Below are positions 8,042 through 16,010 of a stretch of DNA of 64,000 bases, one piece after another (within the stretch, counting starts at the first letter, position 1; each line of letters begins with the position of its first letter). A model generated the notes under the pieces. The model was not told the DNA's origin. It saw only the letters and a list, made by a program, of their open reading frames with translations, and searched no databases. The DNA is taken from assembly GCA_017483465.1 (NCBI GenBank), contig JAFUWN010000009.1:30233-94232 (forward strand), in the 5' to 3' direction. The DNA comes from Oscillospiraceae bacterium (GTDB taxonomy: Bacteria; Bacillota; Clostridia; Oscillospirales; Ruminococcaceae). The translations under genes were made by a program, and so were the position numbers.

Positions 8042-8383
8042 ATGCCGTTTATTAACATCAAGACAAATCAGTCCGTTTCCAAAACTCAACAGGAGGTTAT
8101 CAAATCCGGACTCGGAAATGCGATCAGCACTCTGCCGGGAAAATCCGAACAGTGGCTTATGGTCGGAATCGAACCAGAATATATTCTCTATCATCAGGGT
8201 ACCGATGCTCCGGCTGCTATGGTAGAAGTTCAGCTCTATGGAGGGGCTTCCGGTTCGGCTTACAGCAAACTCACCGGACAGATCAGCGAGATTCTTAATT
8301 CTGAACTGAGTATTCCGAAGAACAGAATCTATGTCAGCTATTTCAGCACTTCCGACTGGGGCTGGAACGGCGGCAATTTCTGA
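8042..8383 (+). CDS. MIF/phenylpyruvate tautomerase family protein
   Basis: 113 residues, the usual length of macrophage migration inhibitory factor (MIF) homologues. Proline directly follows the initiator Met (MPFINIKTNQ), as needed for the N-terminal catalytic base. GKSEQW aligns with the MIF lysine loop (GKPPQY), and YSKLTGQISEILNSEL, RIYVSYF and WGWNGGNF match MIF in order. The tautomerase tyrosine is kept (RIYVSY), but the neighbouring asparagine is serine and the CxxC redox motif of mammalian MIF is absent. The expected activity is keto-enol tautomerisation of phenylpyruvate-like compounds by a homotrimer in the cytosol. There is no signal peptide, as in other MIF proteins. The ribosome binding site is AAAGGAG, and a strong terminator follows. 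Confidence 0.88.
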   Translation: MPFINIKTNQSVSKTQQEVIKSGLGNAISTLPGKSEQWLMVGIEPEYILYHQGTDAPAAMVEVQLYGGASGSAYSKLTGQISEILNSELSIPKNRIYVSYFSTSDWGWNGGNF

Positions 8384-8399
8384 AAAAGAAAATTTTCAG

Positions 8400-8428
8400 G
8401 AGTGTACAGCAATGTACACTCTATTTTT
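8400..8428 (+). terminator. Terminator after the MIF-like gene
   Basis: GAGTGTACA (8400-8408), loop GCAA, TGTACACTC (8413-8421), then TATTTTT. A perfect 9-bp stem with a tetraloop. Confidence 0.9.
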
Positions 8429-8441
8429 GCCTGAAATACGT

Positions 8442-8473
8442 AATTGTAAAGCACCGGTTGACAAATTGTAAAG
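8442..8473 (+). repeat. Direct repeat AATTGTAAAG, 22-base period, candidate operator
   Basis: AATTGTAAAG occurs at 8442-8451 and again at 8464-8473, two helical turns apart, just upstream of the -35 of the XRE gene. A looser copy (TATGTAACTG) follows near 8486. The layout suits cooperative binding of an HTH dimer on one face of the DNA, perhaps the XRE protein itself. Confidence 0.5.
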
Positions 8474-8482
8474 TCCGCTTGC

Positions 8483-8511
8483 TTGTATGTAACTGCAAAA
8501 TCTGCTATACT
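8483..8511 (+). promoter_or_regulatory. Promoter of the membrane XRE regulator
   Basis: TTGTAT (8483-8488) and TATACT (8506-8511) with a 17-base spacer ending TGC (extended -10). It lies directly downstream of the AATTGTAAAG direct repeats. Confidence 0.65.
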
Positions 8512-8561
8512 GAAATCATGGAAAACAAATCAAATCATATTTTTACAGGAGGAAATCAATC

Positions 8562-9488
8562 ATGATTTTTGCAGACAAATTAATCGAACTCAGAAAAAAG
8601 AACGGTATCTCTCAGGAAGAACTTGCTGAAAAAATGCAGGTCAGCCGTCAGTCTGTTTCTAAATGGGAAGGTGCTCAGTCTGTTCCCGATCTGAACAAAA
8701 TTCTGAAATTATCTGAAATCTTCGGAGTCAGCACGGATTATTTATTAAAAGATGAAATTGAAATTTCTGATTCAGAAACCGGTATCTCTCTTGAAAAATC
8801 AGAATCTGAAACACTCCGTCCGGTATCTCTCGAAGAAGCCGGGAAATTTTTGGAAATCAATCAGCAGTGTGCTGTCCTGAAAGCTGTATCTGTTATGCTG
8901 TTTATTCTTGCTCCGGCGATGTATTTTCTGCTGACGGAGATCAGCGAGATTCTCGCAGCAGTGATATTACTTGTTCTGATTGCTGTCGGCGTAATGCTGC
9001 AAATCTTATCCGGTCAGAAGCTCAAGCCTTATGATTATCTTTCAGAATCAGCAATCGACACGGCCTATGGTGTTTCCGGCATGGTCAAAGAGCGTCAGAC
9101 TGCCTATGCTGTCAGACATACTATCGAAATTATTATTGGTATTATGCTGTGTATTCTGAGCGTAATTCCGGTTTTGATATCCGGCAATGATTACTGCATT
9201 GCTCTGACACTGGGGATTATTGCCGCCGGTGTGGGTCTTTTAGTCAAGACAGGGAAATTTTCTTCCGGATTTCAGAAACTGCTCGAAGAAGAACGCTATT
9301 CCAGAAAAGAAAAGGAGAATTATCAGAAAAAGGCTGATATTGCAGGTATTTACTGGCTGACCGTGACAGCAGTCTACTTAGCATTGAGTTTTATTTCGGG
9401 TCACTGGGAATTTACATGGATCATCTGGCCTGTAGCCGGTGTATTCTTCGGCGTGATTGCAATTATTACCAAGCATTCTTATAAATAA
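8562..9488 (+). CDS. XRE-family regulator with C-terminal membrane domain
   Basis: 308 residues. The N-terminal helix-turn-helix (about 5-62) is typical of the XRE family: ISQEELAEKMQVSRQSVSKWE, then VPDLNKILKLSEIFGVSTDYLL. A linker is followed by a C-terminal part with about six hydrophobic helices (roughly 105-150, 185-235 and 265-305). Regulators of this build are common in Firmicutes, often beside ABC transporter genes, and may sense membrane state; here a divergently placed ABC operon lies downstream. The start has an AGGAGG site. It is monocistronic, with a terminator 20 bases after the stop. Confidence 0.85.
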   Translation: MIFADKLIELRKKNGISQEELAEKMQVSRQSVSKWEGAQSVPDLNKILKLSEIFGVSTDYLLKDEIEISDSETGISLEKSESETLRPVSLEEAGKFLEINQQCAVLKAVSVMLFILAPAMYFLLTEISEILAAVILLVLIAVGVMLQILSGQKLKPYDYLSESAIDTAYGVSGMVKERQTAYAVRHTIEIIIGIMLCILSVIPVLISGNDYCIALTLGIIAAGVGLLVKTGKFSSGFQKLLEEERYSRKEKENYQKKADIAGIYWLTVTAVYLALSFISGHWEFTWIIWPVAGVFFGVIAIITKHSYK

Positions 9489-9507
9489 ATCTTATCATAA
9501 ACGCAGA

Positions 9508-9540
9508 AACAGCACAGCTTTTTCAAGCCGTGCTGTTTTT
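9508..9540 (+). terminator. Terminator after the XRE gene
   Basis: AACAGCAC (9508-9515) pairs with GTGCTGTT (9530-9537), followed by TTTTT. It separates this gene from the convergent ABC operon. Confidence 0.85.
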
Positions 9541-9571
9541 CTGCTGTATATATCTTTGGAGATGGAGAATA

Positions 9572-11977
9572 TCAAAAACCTATATAATTTTTATCAACAT
9601 AATAATTATCAGTATAAAAATATCTTTCGGTATCTGATTTATTATTATAATAATAATTTTCGTGCTGAATCAGTTTCTTGACAGATTCGGAATATTCCGC
9701 CGGAATCAGATATCTGCTTCCGTTGATATAAATCAGATAGCAAGGTTCTGCGGAAATGTAATGTTCTCTTGCATGACTCAGAACCTCATATAATTCCGGA
9801 TAATAACTTTGAATGCTCCCGCTGATGTTGTATAACGGCACAATATCACAATAAACATAATCTTCTGTATTGTTAAAAGCAACATAATTTCCCTGATTCG
9901 GCAGATATGACGGATAATTCAGACTGCCTGTCTTATACTGTTCCGGTGCATAGATTCTGATATCCAGTTTAGAGCGGTTATAATAACTATCCTGATTATC
10001 CGGAATCGCCTCAGCAAGATCATATTCTGTAAAGCCGTGTTCTTTCAGAAATGCTACTGTTCCGGTACAGCTTTTATATACGGGCATCGAACGGATATAG
10101 CCAATGATTTCGCCTTTACAAAATTCATCAAATGTCATAGCTTTCATATCTGTCTGATAAATATCTGCGAATGTTCTGATTGTATTTTCTGTATCAGAAA
10201 TATAAATCTGCTGATTGCTGTTATTAGAAGTATTAGAATAAAAGCAGAATAACTCAAAAGAATACTGATACGGATATTCATACTGATGTGTTTTATCATT
10301 ATACTTCCGTGCATCGCTCAGGAGCCGGCTTCTCATCAGTTTTCCCTGTGATTCGGCATAAGCATCCGTTCCCAGACAGATTTTCATCAAATCCAGCATT
10401 TCGTCAGGATAGAGCTGATAGCTTCTGTGAATAGTCGTGCCTGCAATGGTATGATAGCTGATTGTGAATGTATTGTAATCCAAACGATAATAAGGGAATG
10501 AATCATACTCGTCATACTGTTCGTAAGAAGTATAGCCATCTATTGAGCCATCATAAGTATACTCCAGACCATACTTATTAATTTCAACGATCTGCTGTAA
10601 ATTTTCTTCGAGTGTATCATGATTCTTGAAATAATTTCTATGAAATTCTTCGATCTTCTGAATCGTTTCTTTATCTTTGTATGTCAGGTTGTAATTCAGT
10701 CCCTGTGAGTAATCCGGTATATTGAAGTAAATCTCAACAGATGATACTGTCGAAACAGCAGGGATATATTTTGTTCTGCCGAAACAGTCAGTAGAAATTG
10801 TCAGAATATATCCGCCGATTGCTACGGCGACTGTTACAATATAAGTTACAACACTGAGCCAGAATTTCTTGAAGCCTCTCTTCCGGATGACTTCCATAAT
10901 AAAATAAACAATCGCACTGAACAGAATCACAGCAATAATTGCATCGTCCTCAGCCGCACTGATGCACAGGATACAAACGACAATCGCTGAAATAATGACA
11001 TAATACAGCCAGATATAAACAAATGGACTGCTGACCTGTTCGGCTTTTCTGTTCTGATAGAGTTTCCATGCGAGGAATAACAGTGCTGCTGTCAGCAGAA
11101 TGATCACAAAAATCCATCTGAGATAGGCCGGCATTAAACCGCTTGTTTCTACGCTTCCGCCGTAGCCTGTGTAAGAATTACCATAATCAGAGATACGGTC
11201 AAAATCAATGCCTTTTTCTGCCAGCAGATAAATCAGGTAGATCAGACCGCCGATCGGACTGGTATAACCGATGAAATCCCATGAATATTCAAAATCCAGA
11301 CCATCCACCTGATAGGTGATGACTGCTAATACTGCCGCAAATGTTCCGGGGAGAAGCAGATTCAATAAAAGATTTGTATAGATATTTTCAAACAGTGTTC
11401 CGCAGCAGCTTGCACAAACTGCCGAGATTGTATAATACATCCACATCAGGACGAATAAGCCCAGTGTTCCGAGAAAATAATATAAATAAAATTCATGTAC
11501 TTCGCTTGCCTGATCTGAGGTTAAATTAGAAATTATCAAAGGTGTCATAACCAGCATGATCACCCAGCCCAGCAGGACAGCGACAAGATACGGAACGGCA
11601 TACATCGTAAATCCGCCCAAGTAATCACTGAAAAATCTCTGAGTACCGTTCAGAGGCAGAGAATAGAGCATATCGACTCTGGTTTTATTCCATTCTTCCT
11701 CGAAAGCTCTGATTCCGCAGAATATCCCTAATAATACTGCAATCGCCGCACAGAAACCGCCGATCAGCATATATGGCTCTGGTTGAAAACCATAATAAAA
11801 ATCTGTACCGTTTTTATCATCGAGTGTTTCCAGATAGCTGCTTATCATAGCCGAACCTAAAAATAACGGAATGCCTAATAAAGATAAAATACAGGTGACA
11901 ATTGCAAATTTCCGGTTCTGACTGATGATTCTGACAGCGTTCTTCGCCGGATAATTATTCAAAAACTTTGCTGTCAT
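9572..11977 (-). CDS. ABC transporter permease with large non-membrane C-terminal region
   Basis: 801 residues. The N-terminal half holds many hydrophobic segments (about 24-50, 70-92, 118-150, 160-215, 285-310, 318-400), consistent with an ABC-2-like permease. EEEWNKTRVDMLYSLPLNGTQ resembles the cytoplasmic loop of such permeases. From about residue 400 the protein is polar and tyrosine-rich, a large probably extracytoplasmic domain. The ATG overlaps the ATPase gene by 23 bases and has a GGAGGT site. With the upstream ATPase and GntR regulator it forms a YtrA/YtrB-type operon. Such systems often respond to cell-wall antibiotics; the substrate here is unknown. Confidence 0.83.
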   Translation of the reverse strand: MTAKFLNNYPAKNAVRIISQNRKFAIVTCILSLLGIPLFLGSAMISSYLETLDDKNGTDFYYGFQPEPYMLIGGFCAAIAVLLGIFCGIRAFEEEWNKTRVDMLYSLPLNGTQRFFSDYLGGFTMYAVPYLVAVLLGWVIMLVMTPLIISNLTSDQASEVHEFYLYYFLGTLGLFVLMWMYYTISAVCASCCGTLFENIYTNLLLNLLLPGTFAAVLAVITYQVDGLDFEYSWDFIGYTSPIGGLIYLIYLLAEKGIDFDRISDYGNSYTGYGGSVETSGLMPAYLRWIFVIILLTAALLFLAWKLYQNRKAEQVSSPFVYIWLYYVIISAIVVCILCISAAEDDAIIAVILFSAIVYFIMEVIRKRGFKKFWLSVVTYIVTVAVAIGGYILTISTDCFGRTKYIPAVSTVSSVEIYFNIPDYSQGLNYNLTYKDKETIQKIEEFHRNYFKNHDTLEENLQQIVEINKYGLEYTYDGSIDGYTSYEQYDEYDSFPYYRLDYNTFTISYHTIAGTTIHRSYQLYPDEMLDLMKICLGTDAYAESQGKLMRSRLLSDARKYNDKTHQYEYPYQYSFELFCFYSNTSNNSNQQIYISDTENTIRTFADIYQTDMKAMTFDEFCKGEIIGYIRSMPVYKSCTGTVAFLKEHGFTEYDLAEAIPDNQDSYYNRSKLDIRIYAPEQYKTGSLNYPSYLPNQGNYVAFNNTEDYVYCDIVPLYNISGSIQSYYPELYEVLSHAREHYISAEPCYLIYINGSRYLIPAEYSESVKKLIQHENYYYNNKSDTERYFYTDNYYVDKNYIGF

Positions 11978-12860
11978 AGCCTAACACCTCCAGCTCATAA
12001 ATAAAGATTTCTTCGAGTGACAAGGGAATCAGATCAGCAACAACAGGCTCATAGCCGGCAAGTGCCTGATGAATCTGTTCTTCGCTGCCCTTAGCGATAA
12101 TATGATAGATACTCTGCGTTTTCTCGAAATGGAGTATTTCCAGACCGGGGAAATCCTCTCTTGTGAAGATTCTCTCTTTGTCTCTGAATGCCGCCTGAAT
12201 CTTATGCACAGCACCTTTCAGGCTGTCCAGTTCCCTGTTGAATACGATCTTGCCATGATGAAGCAGAGCGGCTGTATCGCACATTTCGTTAATTTCTTTC
12301 AGATTATGCGAGGAAATTACAACCGTCAGCTCCCGTTCGCACATGGCATCGACAAGCATTCTCTTGACGATAATTCTCATAGTCGGATCGAGGCCATCGA
12401 AAGCCTCGTCTAATAACAGATACGGTGTACAGCAGGAAATGCCGATAATCACAATTGCCTGACGTTTCATGCCTTTTGAAAACGTACTGATTTTCTTATC
12501 CATCGGCAATTGAATTATTTTTTCCAGTCTCTCGAAAATTTCTTCTGAGAATTCCGGATAAAACTGCTTATAGAAATTTTTCAGCTGTCTGAGTGTAAAT
12601 CCGCCGAACTGAACGGTTTCATCATTGATGAAAAATACTTTCTGTTTGGCTTTTACGTTATCATAGACAGGCTCGTCATCAATTAAGACCTCACCGGATT
12701 CGGGTTTATAAATTCCGCTGAATAATCTGAGAATCGTGGATTTTCCTGCACCGTTCGAGCCAAGCAGACCGAAGGCCGTTCCTTTGGGAATATCCAGATT
12801 CACACCGTCCAGAGCACAGAAATCCTCAAACTGCTTGACGGTATTTTTTAACTGCATCAT
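11955..12860 (-). CDS. ABC transporter ATP-binding protein (YtrB-like)
   Basis: 301 residues, one ABC ATPase domain (about 1-210) and a C-terminal extension. Walker A is GLLGSNGAGKST near residue 34, the signature is the degenerate STFSKGMKRQ form typical of ABC-2 exporters, Walker B is YLLLDEAFDGLDP, and the switch histidine lies in VVISSHNLKEI. It powers the permease encoded next. The gene starts two bases after the GntR gene stop. Confidence 0.93.
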   Translation of the reverse strand: MMQLKNTVKQFEDFCALDGVNLDIPKGTAFGLLGSNGAGKSTILRLFSGIYKPESGEVLIDDEPVYDNVKAKQKVFFINDETVQFGGFTLRQLKNFYKQFYPEFSEEIFERLEKIIQLPMDKKISTFSKGMKRQAIVIIGISCCTPYLLLDEAFDGLDPTMRIIVKRMLVDAMCERELTVVISSHNLKEINEMCDTAALLHHGKIVFNRELDSLKGAVHKIQAAFRDKERIFTREDFPGLEILHFEKTQSIYHIIAKGSEEQIHQALAGYEPVVADLIPLSLEEIFIYELEVLGYDSKVFE

Positions 12861-12862
12861 AA

Positions 12863-13234
12863 TTATATCTCTCCTTCCTGATTTTCCTCAATCATGTCAA
12901 TACGTTTCTGAAGCATTTCTTTCTCGATTCCGATTTCGAGGGCATGTCTGACAGCGTTATCAAAATCTGTCAAAATACGTTCCTGTGCCAGGAGTTTATC
13001 CGGTTTTGCGATAAAACTTCCTCTGCCGGCGAGTGAATAAATAATACCGTCACGCTCCAGAAGCGAATAGGCTTTTGCGACCGTATTGGGATTCACGCCT
13101 AATTCTGTAGCAAGATTACGGACACTGGGCAATTTTTCCTGTTCGGTCAGAACACCTTTGAGAATCAGCTCGATCACTTTTCTGTAAAGCTGTTCATAGA
13201 TCGGAACCCGGCTCATTAAATCAATATCAAACAT
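12863..13234 (-). CDS. GntR-family repressor, YtrA subfamily
   Basis: 123 residues. A GntR winged helix (about 8-75) shows PIYEQLYRKVIELIL, LPSVRNLATELGVNPNTVAKAYSLLERDG and the wing GRGSFIA. The short C-terminal region (about 80-123) is two helices, which marks the YtrA subfamily rather than FadR or HutC types. YtrA-like proteins repress their own ABC operon. An inverted repeat just downstream of the -10 (13273-13293) is a likely operator. Confidence 0.9.
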   Translation of the reverse strand: MFDIDLMSRVPIYEQLYRKVIELILKGVLTEQEKLPSVRNLATELGVNPNTVAKAYSLLERDGIIYSLAGRGSFIAKPDKLLAQERILTDFDNAVRHALEIGIEKEMLQKRIDMIEENQEGEI

Positions 13235-13272
13235 TTTTTCATACCCCGCTTTCTGGATTTTAATGTCATAAA

Positions 13273-13293
13273 TGTATTATCTGAATTAGTACA
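13273..13293 (-). promoter_or_regulatory. Inverted repeat, probable GntR operator
   Basis: On the minus strand TGTACTA and TAATACA flank 7 bases; the arms match at 6 of 7 positions. The site lies at the expected transcription start, so a bound repressor would block initiation of the GntR-ABC operon. Confidence 0.55.
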
Positions 13294-13298
13294 GTTAT

Positions 13299-13327
13299 AG
13301 TATAGCATATTTATCCGCATTTGTCAA
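13299..13327 (-). promoter_or_regulatory. Promoter of the GntR-ABC operon
   Basis: Minus-strand TTGACA (13322-13327) and TATACT (13299-13304), spacer 17 bases ending TGC. Confidence 0.78.
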
Positions 13328-13353
13328 GCGTTCTGATAAAATTTTTATTCTAT

Positions 13354-13385
13354 AAAAAAAGAATCTCCGGAAAACCGGAGATTCT
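13354..13385 (-). terminator. Terminator of the Ig-like repeat protein gene
   Basis: GAATCTCCGG (13361-13370) and CCGGAGATTC (13375-13384) form a perfect 10-bp stem with a 4-base loop; on the minus strand it is followed by seven T (13354-13360). Confidence 0.92.
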
Positions 13386-13412
13386 GGAAATATTCTGTTT
13401 TAAGCTTTCTGC

Positions 13413-15671
13413 TTATTTTACATTGAATACCTGTCTGTCAGCAGTAACGTCTTTATTTGCAGTTGTTGTCACAGCGACTCTGTAAGTATACTTGCCTGCA
13501 CCGAGCTTGTTGAATTCGATATATTTATCTACATTCTTGAGATCATAGCTCTTGGAATTCGGAGCAACAGACTTGCTTGTCACAAGCTTGTTATTGGAAT
13601 CATAAACAGCAACAGTGAGAGCCTTGATGGTATCATTGGCAGTAACAGTACCCTTGACAGATACAGCCTTACCCTTGGAAATGGTTTCCGGAATGCTGGT
13701 ACCGTTTGTCAGTGTGATGCCCTTTGTTGTTTTTGCACTGTTGTCGCCATTACTGGCTGCACTGTTTGTGCTTGTAGAAGTTGCATTGCCGACTGTGAAA
13801 TTCTTGTTTACAATGACATAATTGCTGTTATTGGCATTAGAAGCAAATACCATGTAAGTATAATTGCCGTCTGTCAGCTTGTTGAATTCTACATAATTAT
13901 CCAGTTTGGAAACATCATAAGTCTTAGTGTTCGGAACAGCAGTTTTGCCTGTTACCAGTTTCTTATTGCTGTCATATACGCCGACTGTTACAGATGTCAT
14001 ATTGGAGTTTGCAGAAGTAACAACGCCCTTAACAGTCACCATGCTGCCCTTTTTCAGAGTATCCGGAACATTTGTGCCGTTTGCGATGGTCATTACATCT
14101 TTGCCGTCAGATACTGTGAATGTCTGGTTTACGAGTTCATAATTCTTGTTCACGCCGTTGGAAGCGATAACTTTATAATTATAAGTACCCGCACTCAGCT
14201 TGTTGAATTCCACAGCACTGTCAAGCTTGCTGACATTGTATGTCTTAGCATTGGGTTCTGCGGTTTTGCCTGTCACCTGCTTGCCGTTGGAATCATATAC
14301 ACCAACTGTTACAGATGTCAGATTAGAAGAAGCCGAAGCAATTGTGCCCTTAACGGCAACACCCTTGCCCTGAGATACGGTTGCCGGTACAGTAGTACCG
14401 TTTGCGATTGCGATTGCATCAGAAGCAACCTGTCCTTCACCGATTGTAAATGCTTTGTTCACCATAATATAATTCTTGTTTGTTCCGTTGCTTGCAAATA
14501 CCATGTAAGCATAAGTACCGTCAGTCAGCTTGTCGAATTCTACATAATTATCCAGCTTGGAAAGATTATAAGTCTTGGAATTCGGGATAGCTGTCTTGCC
14601 GGTTACGAGCTTGCCGTTGGTATCATATACACCGACTGTCAGGCTTTCGATATTGGAAGAAGCAGAAGTTACTGTACCCTTGACGATTACAGATCTGCCC
14701 TTGCTGAGTTTGTCCGGCACTTCTGTACCATTGGCAAGAGCCAGCACGTCTGTTGTATTGGCAGCAGTCTGCTGATTTGCATTATCAGCTGCTGTATCCT
14801 GCTTCTGTTCGGAAGTTTCTGCGGCAGGCTTTGCCGTACCGTCAGCAGAAACTGCAAATCTCTGGGAAGTAACGGCATATTCTTTATTTGCTGCATTGGT
14901 AACCAGTACTTTATAAGTATAAGTACCGTCTGCAAGCTTATTGAATACAATATCGTTATCCAGCTTATTGACATTGTAGGACTTTGCATTCGGCTGTGCA
15001 GACTTGCCTGTTACCATCTTGCCGCTTTCGTCATATACACCAACTGTTACAGATGTAATATTAGATTCGGCAGAAGCTACAGTACCCTTGACAGTTACAA
15101 ACTTTCCGCTCTTGAGAGATTCCGGCAGAGTTGTGCCGTTGGAAATGCTCAGTGTATCTGTTGTTGCGGGAGCAGCAGGTGTTTCAGCCGCTGTTTCTGT
15201 GCCGGATGTGCTTGCAGGAGCAGCCGGAGCACTTGTTACAGTAAAGCTCTTATTGGTCAGCACATAATTGGTAGTTGTGCCGTTGGTTGCAAATACCATG
15301 TAAGTATAAGAACCCGGTGCAAGCTTAGCAGAAGCAACATATTCATTCAGTTTGGAAATATCATAAGTCTTTGCTTTGGGCAATGCACTTTTTCCGGTAA
15401 CGAGCTTTCTGCTGGAGTCGTAAATGCCGACTGTCACAGAAGTAATATTGGAATCTTCAGAAGAAACCACACCCTGTACCTGAATGCCCTGACCCTGTGT
15501 AAGTGTATCCGGTACGGCAGTACCGTTTGTAATTGCAATGGCATCATTTGCTGCAGAAGCAGTCAGACCGACAGAATTATTTTCTGCACGGAGCACTGGC
15601 AGAGCAGCAGCACCTGATGTCACAACAACGGCAGCGAGGACACCGGCAGCAATTTTCTGACTATTTTTCAT
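13413..15671 (-). CDS. Secreted protein of six Ig-like repeats
   Basis: 752 residues. A signal peptide (KNSQKIAAG then a hydrophobic core, probable cleavage near SAAND) is followed by six repeats of roughly 100 residues. Each runs NGT-x-(V/L)P, KG...VKGTV, SVTVGVYDS(N)GK, VTGK, PN-x-K(T/S)Y, KLDNYVEFNKL, GTYTYMVFASN and ends FTV. Ala/Thr/Pro/Glu-rich linkers separate repeats 1-2, 2-3 and 5-6. I see no enzyme domain, sortase motif or membrane anchor. Similar beta-rich repeats occur, as I recall, beside wall-hydrolase domains in ruminococcal proteins, so wall binding is a guess. The start at 15671 follows AGAGGA; the upstream ATG would put 30 polar residues before the signal peptide. Confidence 0.83.
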   Translation of the reverse strand: MKNSQKIAAGVLAAVVVTSGAAALPVLRAENNSVGLTASAANDAIAITNGTAVPDTLTQGQGIQVQGVVSSEDSNITSVTVGIYDSSRKLVTGKSALPKAKTYDISKLNEYVASAKLAPGSYTYMVFATNGTTTNYVLTNKSFTVTSAPAAPASTSGTETAAETPAAPATTDTLSISNGTTLPESLKSGKFVTVKGTVASAESNITSVTVGVYDESGKMVTGKSAQPNAKSYNVNKLDNDIVFNKLADGTYTYKVLVTNAANKEYAVTSQRFAVSADGTAKPAAETSEQKQDTAADNANQQTAANTTDVLALANGTEVPDKLSKGRSVIVKGTVTSASSNIESLTVGVYDTNGKLVTGKTAIPNSKTYNLSKLDNYVEFDKLTDGTYAYMVFASNGTNKNYIMVNKAFTIGEGQVASDAIAIANGTTVPATVSQGKGVAVKGTIASASSNLTSVTVGVYDSNGKQVTGKTAEPNAKTYNVSKLDSAVEFNKLSAGTYNYKVIASNGVNKNYELVNQTFTVSDGKDVMTIANGTNVPDTLKKGSMVTVKGVVTSANSNMTSVTVGVYDSNKKLVTGKTAVPNTKTYDVSKLDNYVEFNKLTDGNYTYMVFASNANNSNYVIVNKNFTVGNATSTSTNSAASNGDNSAKTTKGITLTNGTSIPETISKGKAVSVKGTVTANDTIKALTVAVYDSNNKLVTSKSVAPNSKSYDLKNVDKYIEFNKLGAGKYTYRVAVTTTANKDVTADRQVFNVK
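13416..15542 (-). repeat. Six tandem coding repeats of about 100 codons
   Basis: The repeated protein units are also similar at DNA level, for example recurring ccgactgt(t/c)a(c/g)agatgt and gaattc(t/c)acataattatcca blocks near 13860-13890, 14525-14560 and 15000-15060. Recombination between units could change repeat number between strains. Confidence 0.75.
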
Positions 15672-15771
15672 AAAAACAATCCTCTTTTCTTTCTCTTTGA
15701 TTTCTTTGGGGAAAGCGTGACATCTGCGATAAACAAGATATGAGATTAGACTCCACCCCAATTATAGAATT

Positions 15772-15800
15772 ATTATAACATACTTTTTTTAATTAGTCAA
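15772..15800 (-). promoter_or_regulatory. Promoter of the Ig-like repeat protein gene
   Basis: Minus-strand TTGACT (15795-15800) and TATAAT (15772-15777), spacer 17 bases ending TGT. Confidence 0.78.
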
Positions 15801-15940
15801 TATATGGATTTCAAACTTATTGAAATTCGACTCCTTGCCCAAAATTTACAGAATATTTCCGGTCATTTTTCACAAATTGCCAAGAGATTCCGGAAGATAA
15901 AACCAGATTCTCAGAAATTTGTATTTTTAAATAAAATCGC

Positions 15941-15969
15941 TTGCATTTTTTGAAAAAATATGTTATACT
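15941..15969 (+). promoter_or_regulatory. Promoter of the cytosolic LRR protein gene
   Basis: TTGCAT (15941-15946) and TATACT (15964-15969), spacer 17 bases ending TGT. Confidence 0.7.
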
Positions 15970-16010
15970 TATCATAAATTATTTTTATTCAGAAAGGATG
16001 ATTTTTTAAA

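Larger units (their letters stand above)
15672..16010. other. Intergenic region with two divergent promoters
   Basis: 339 bases between the divergent Ig-repeat and LRR genes. It holds a promoter for each gene and a leader of about 95 bases before the Ig-repeat gene. In that leader only a weak GGGG/CCCC pairing stands out; I could not match it to a riboswitch. Confidence 0.6.

Noticed and set aside
15672-15771. Possible riboswitch in the leader of the Ig-repeat gene
   Set aside because: Only a weak GGGG/CCCC pairing is visible and no known aptamer pattern fits.
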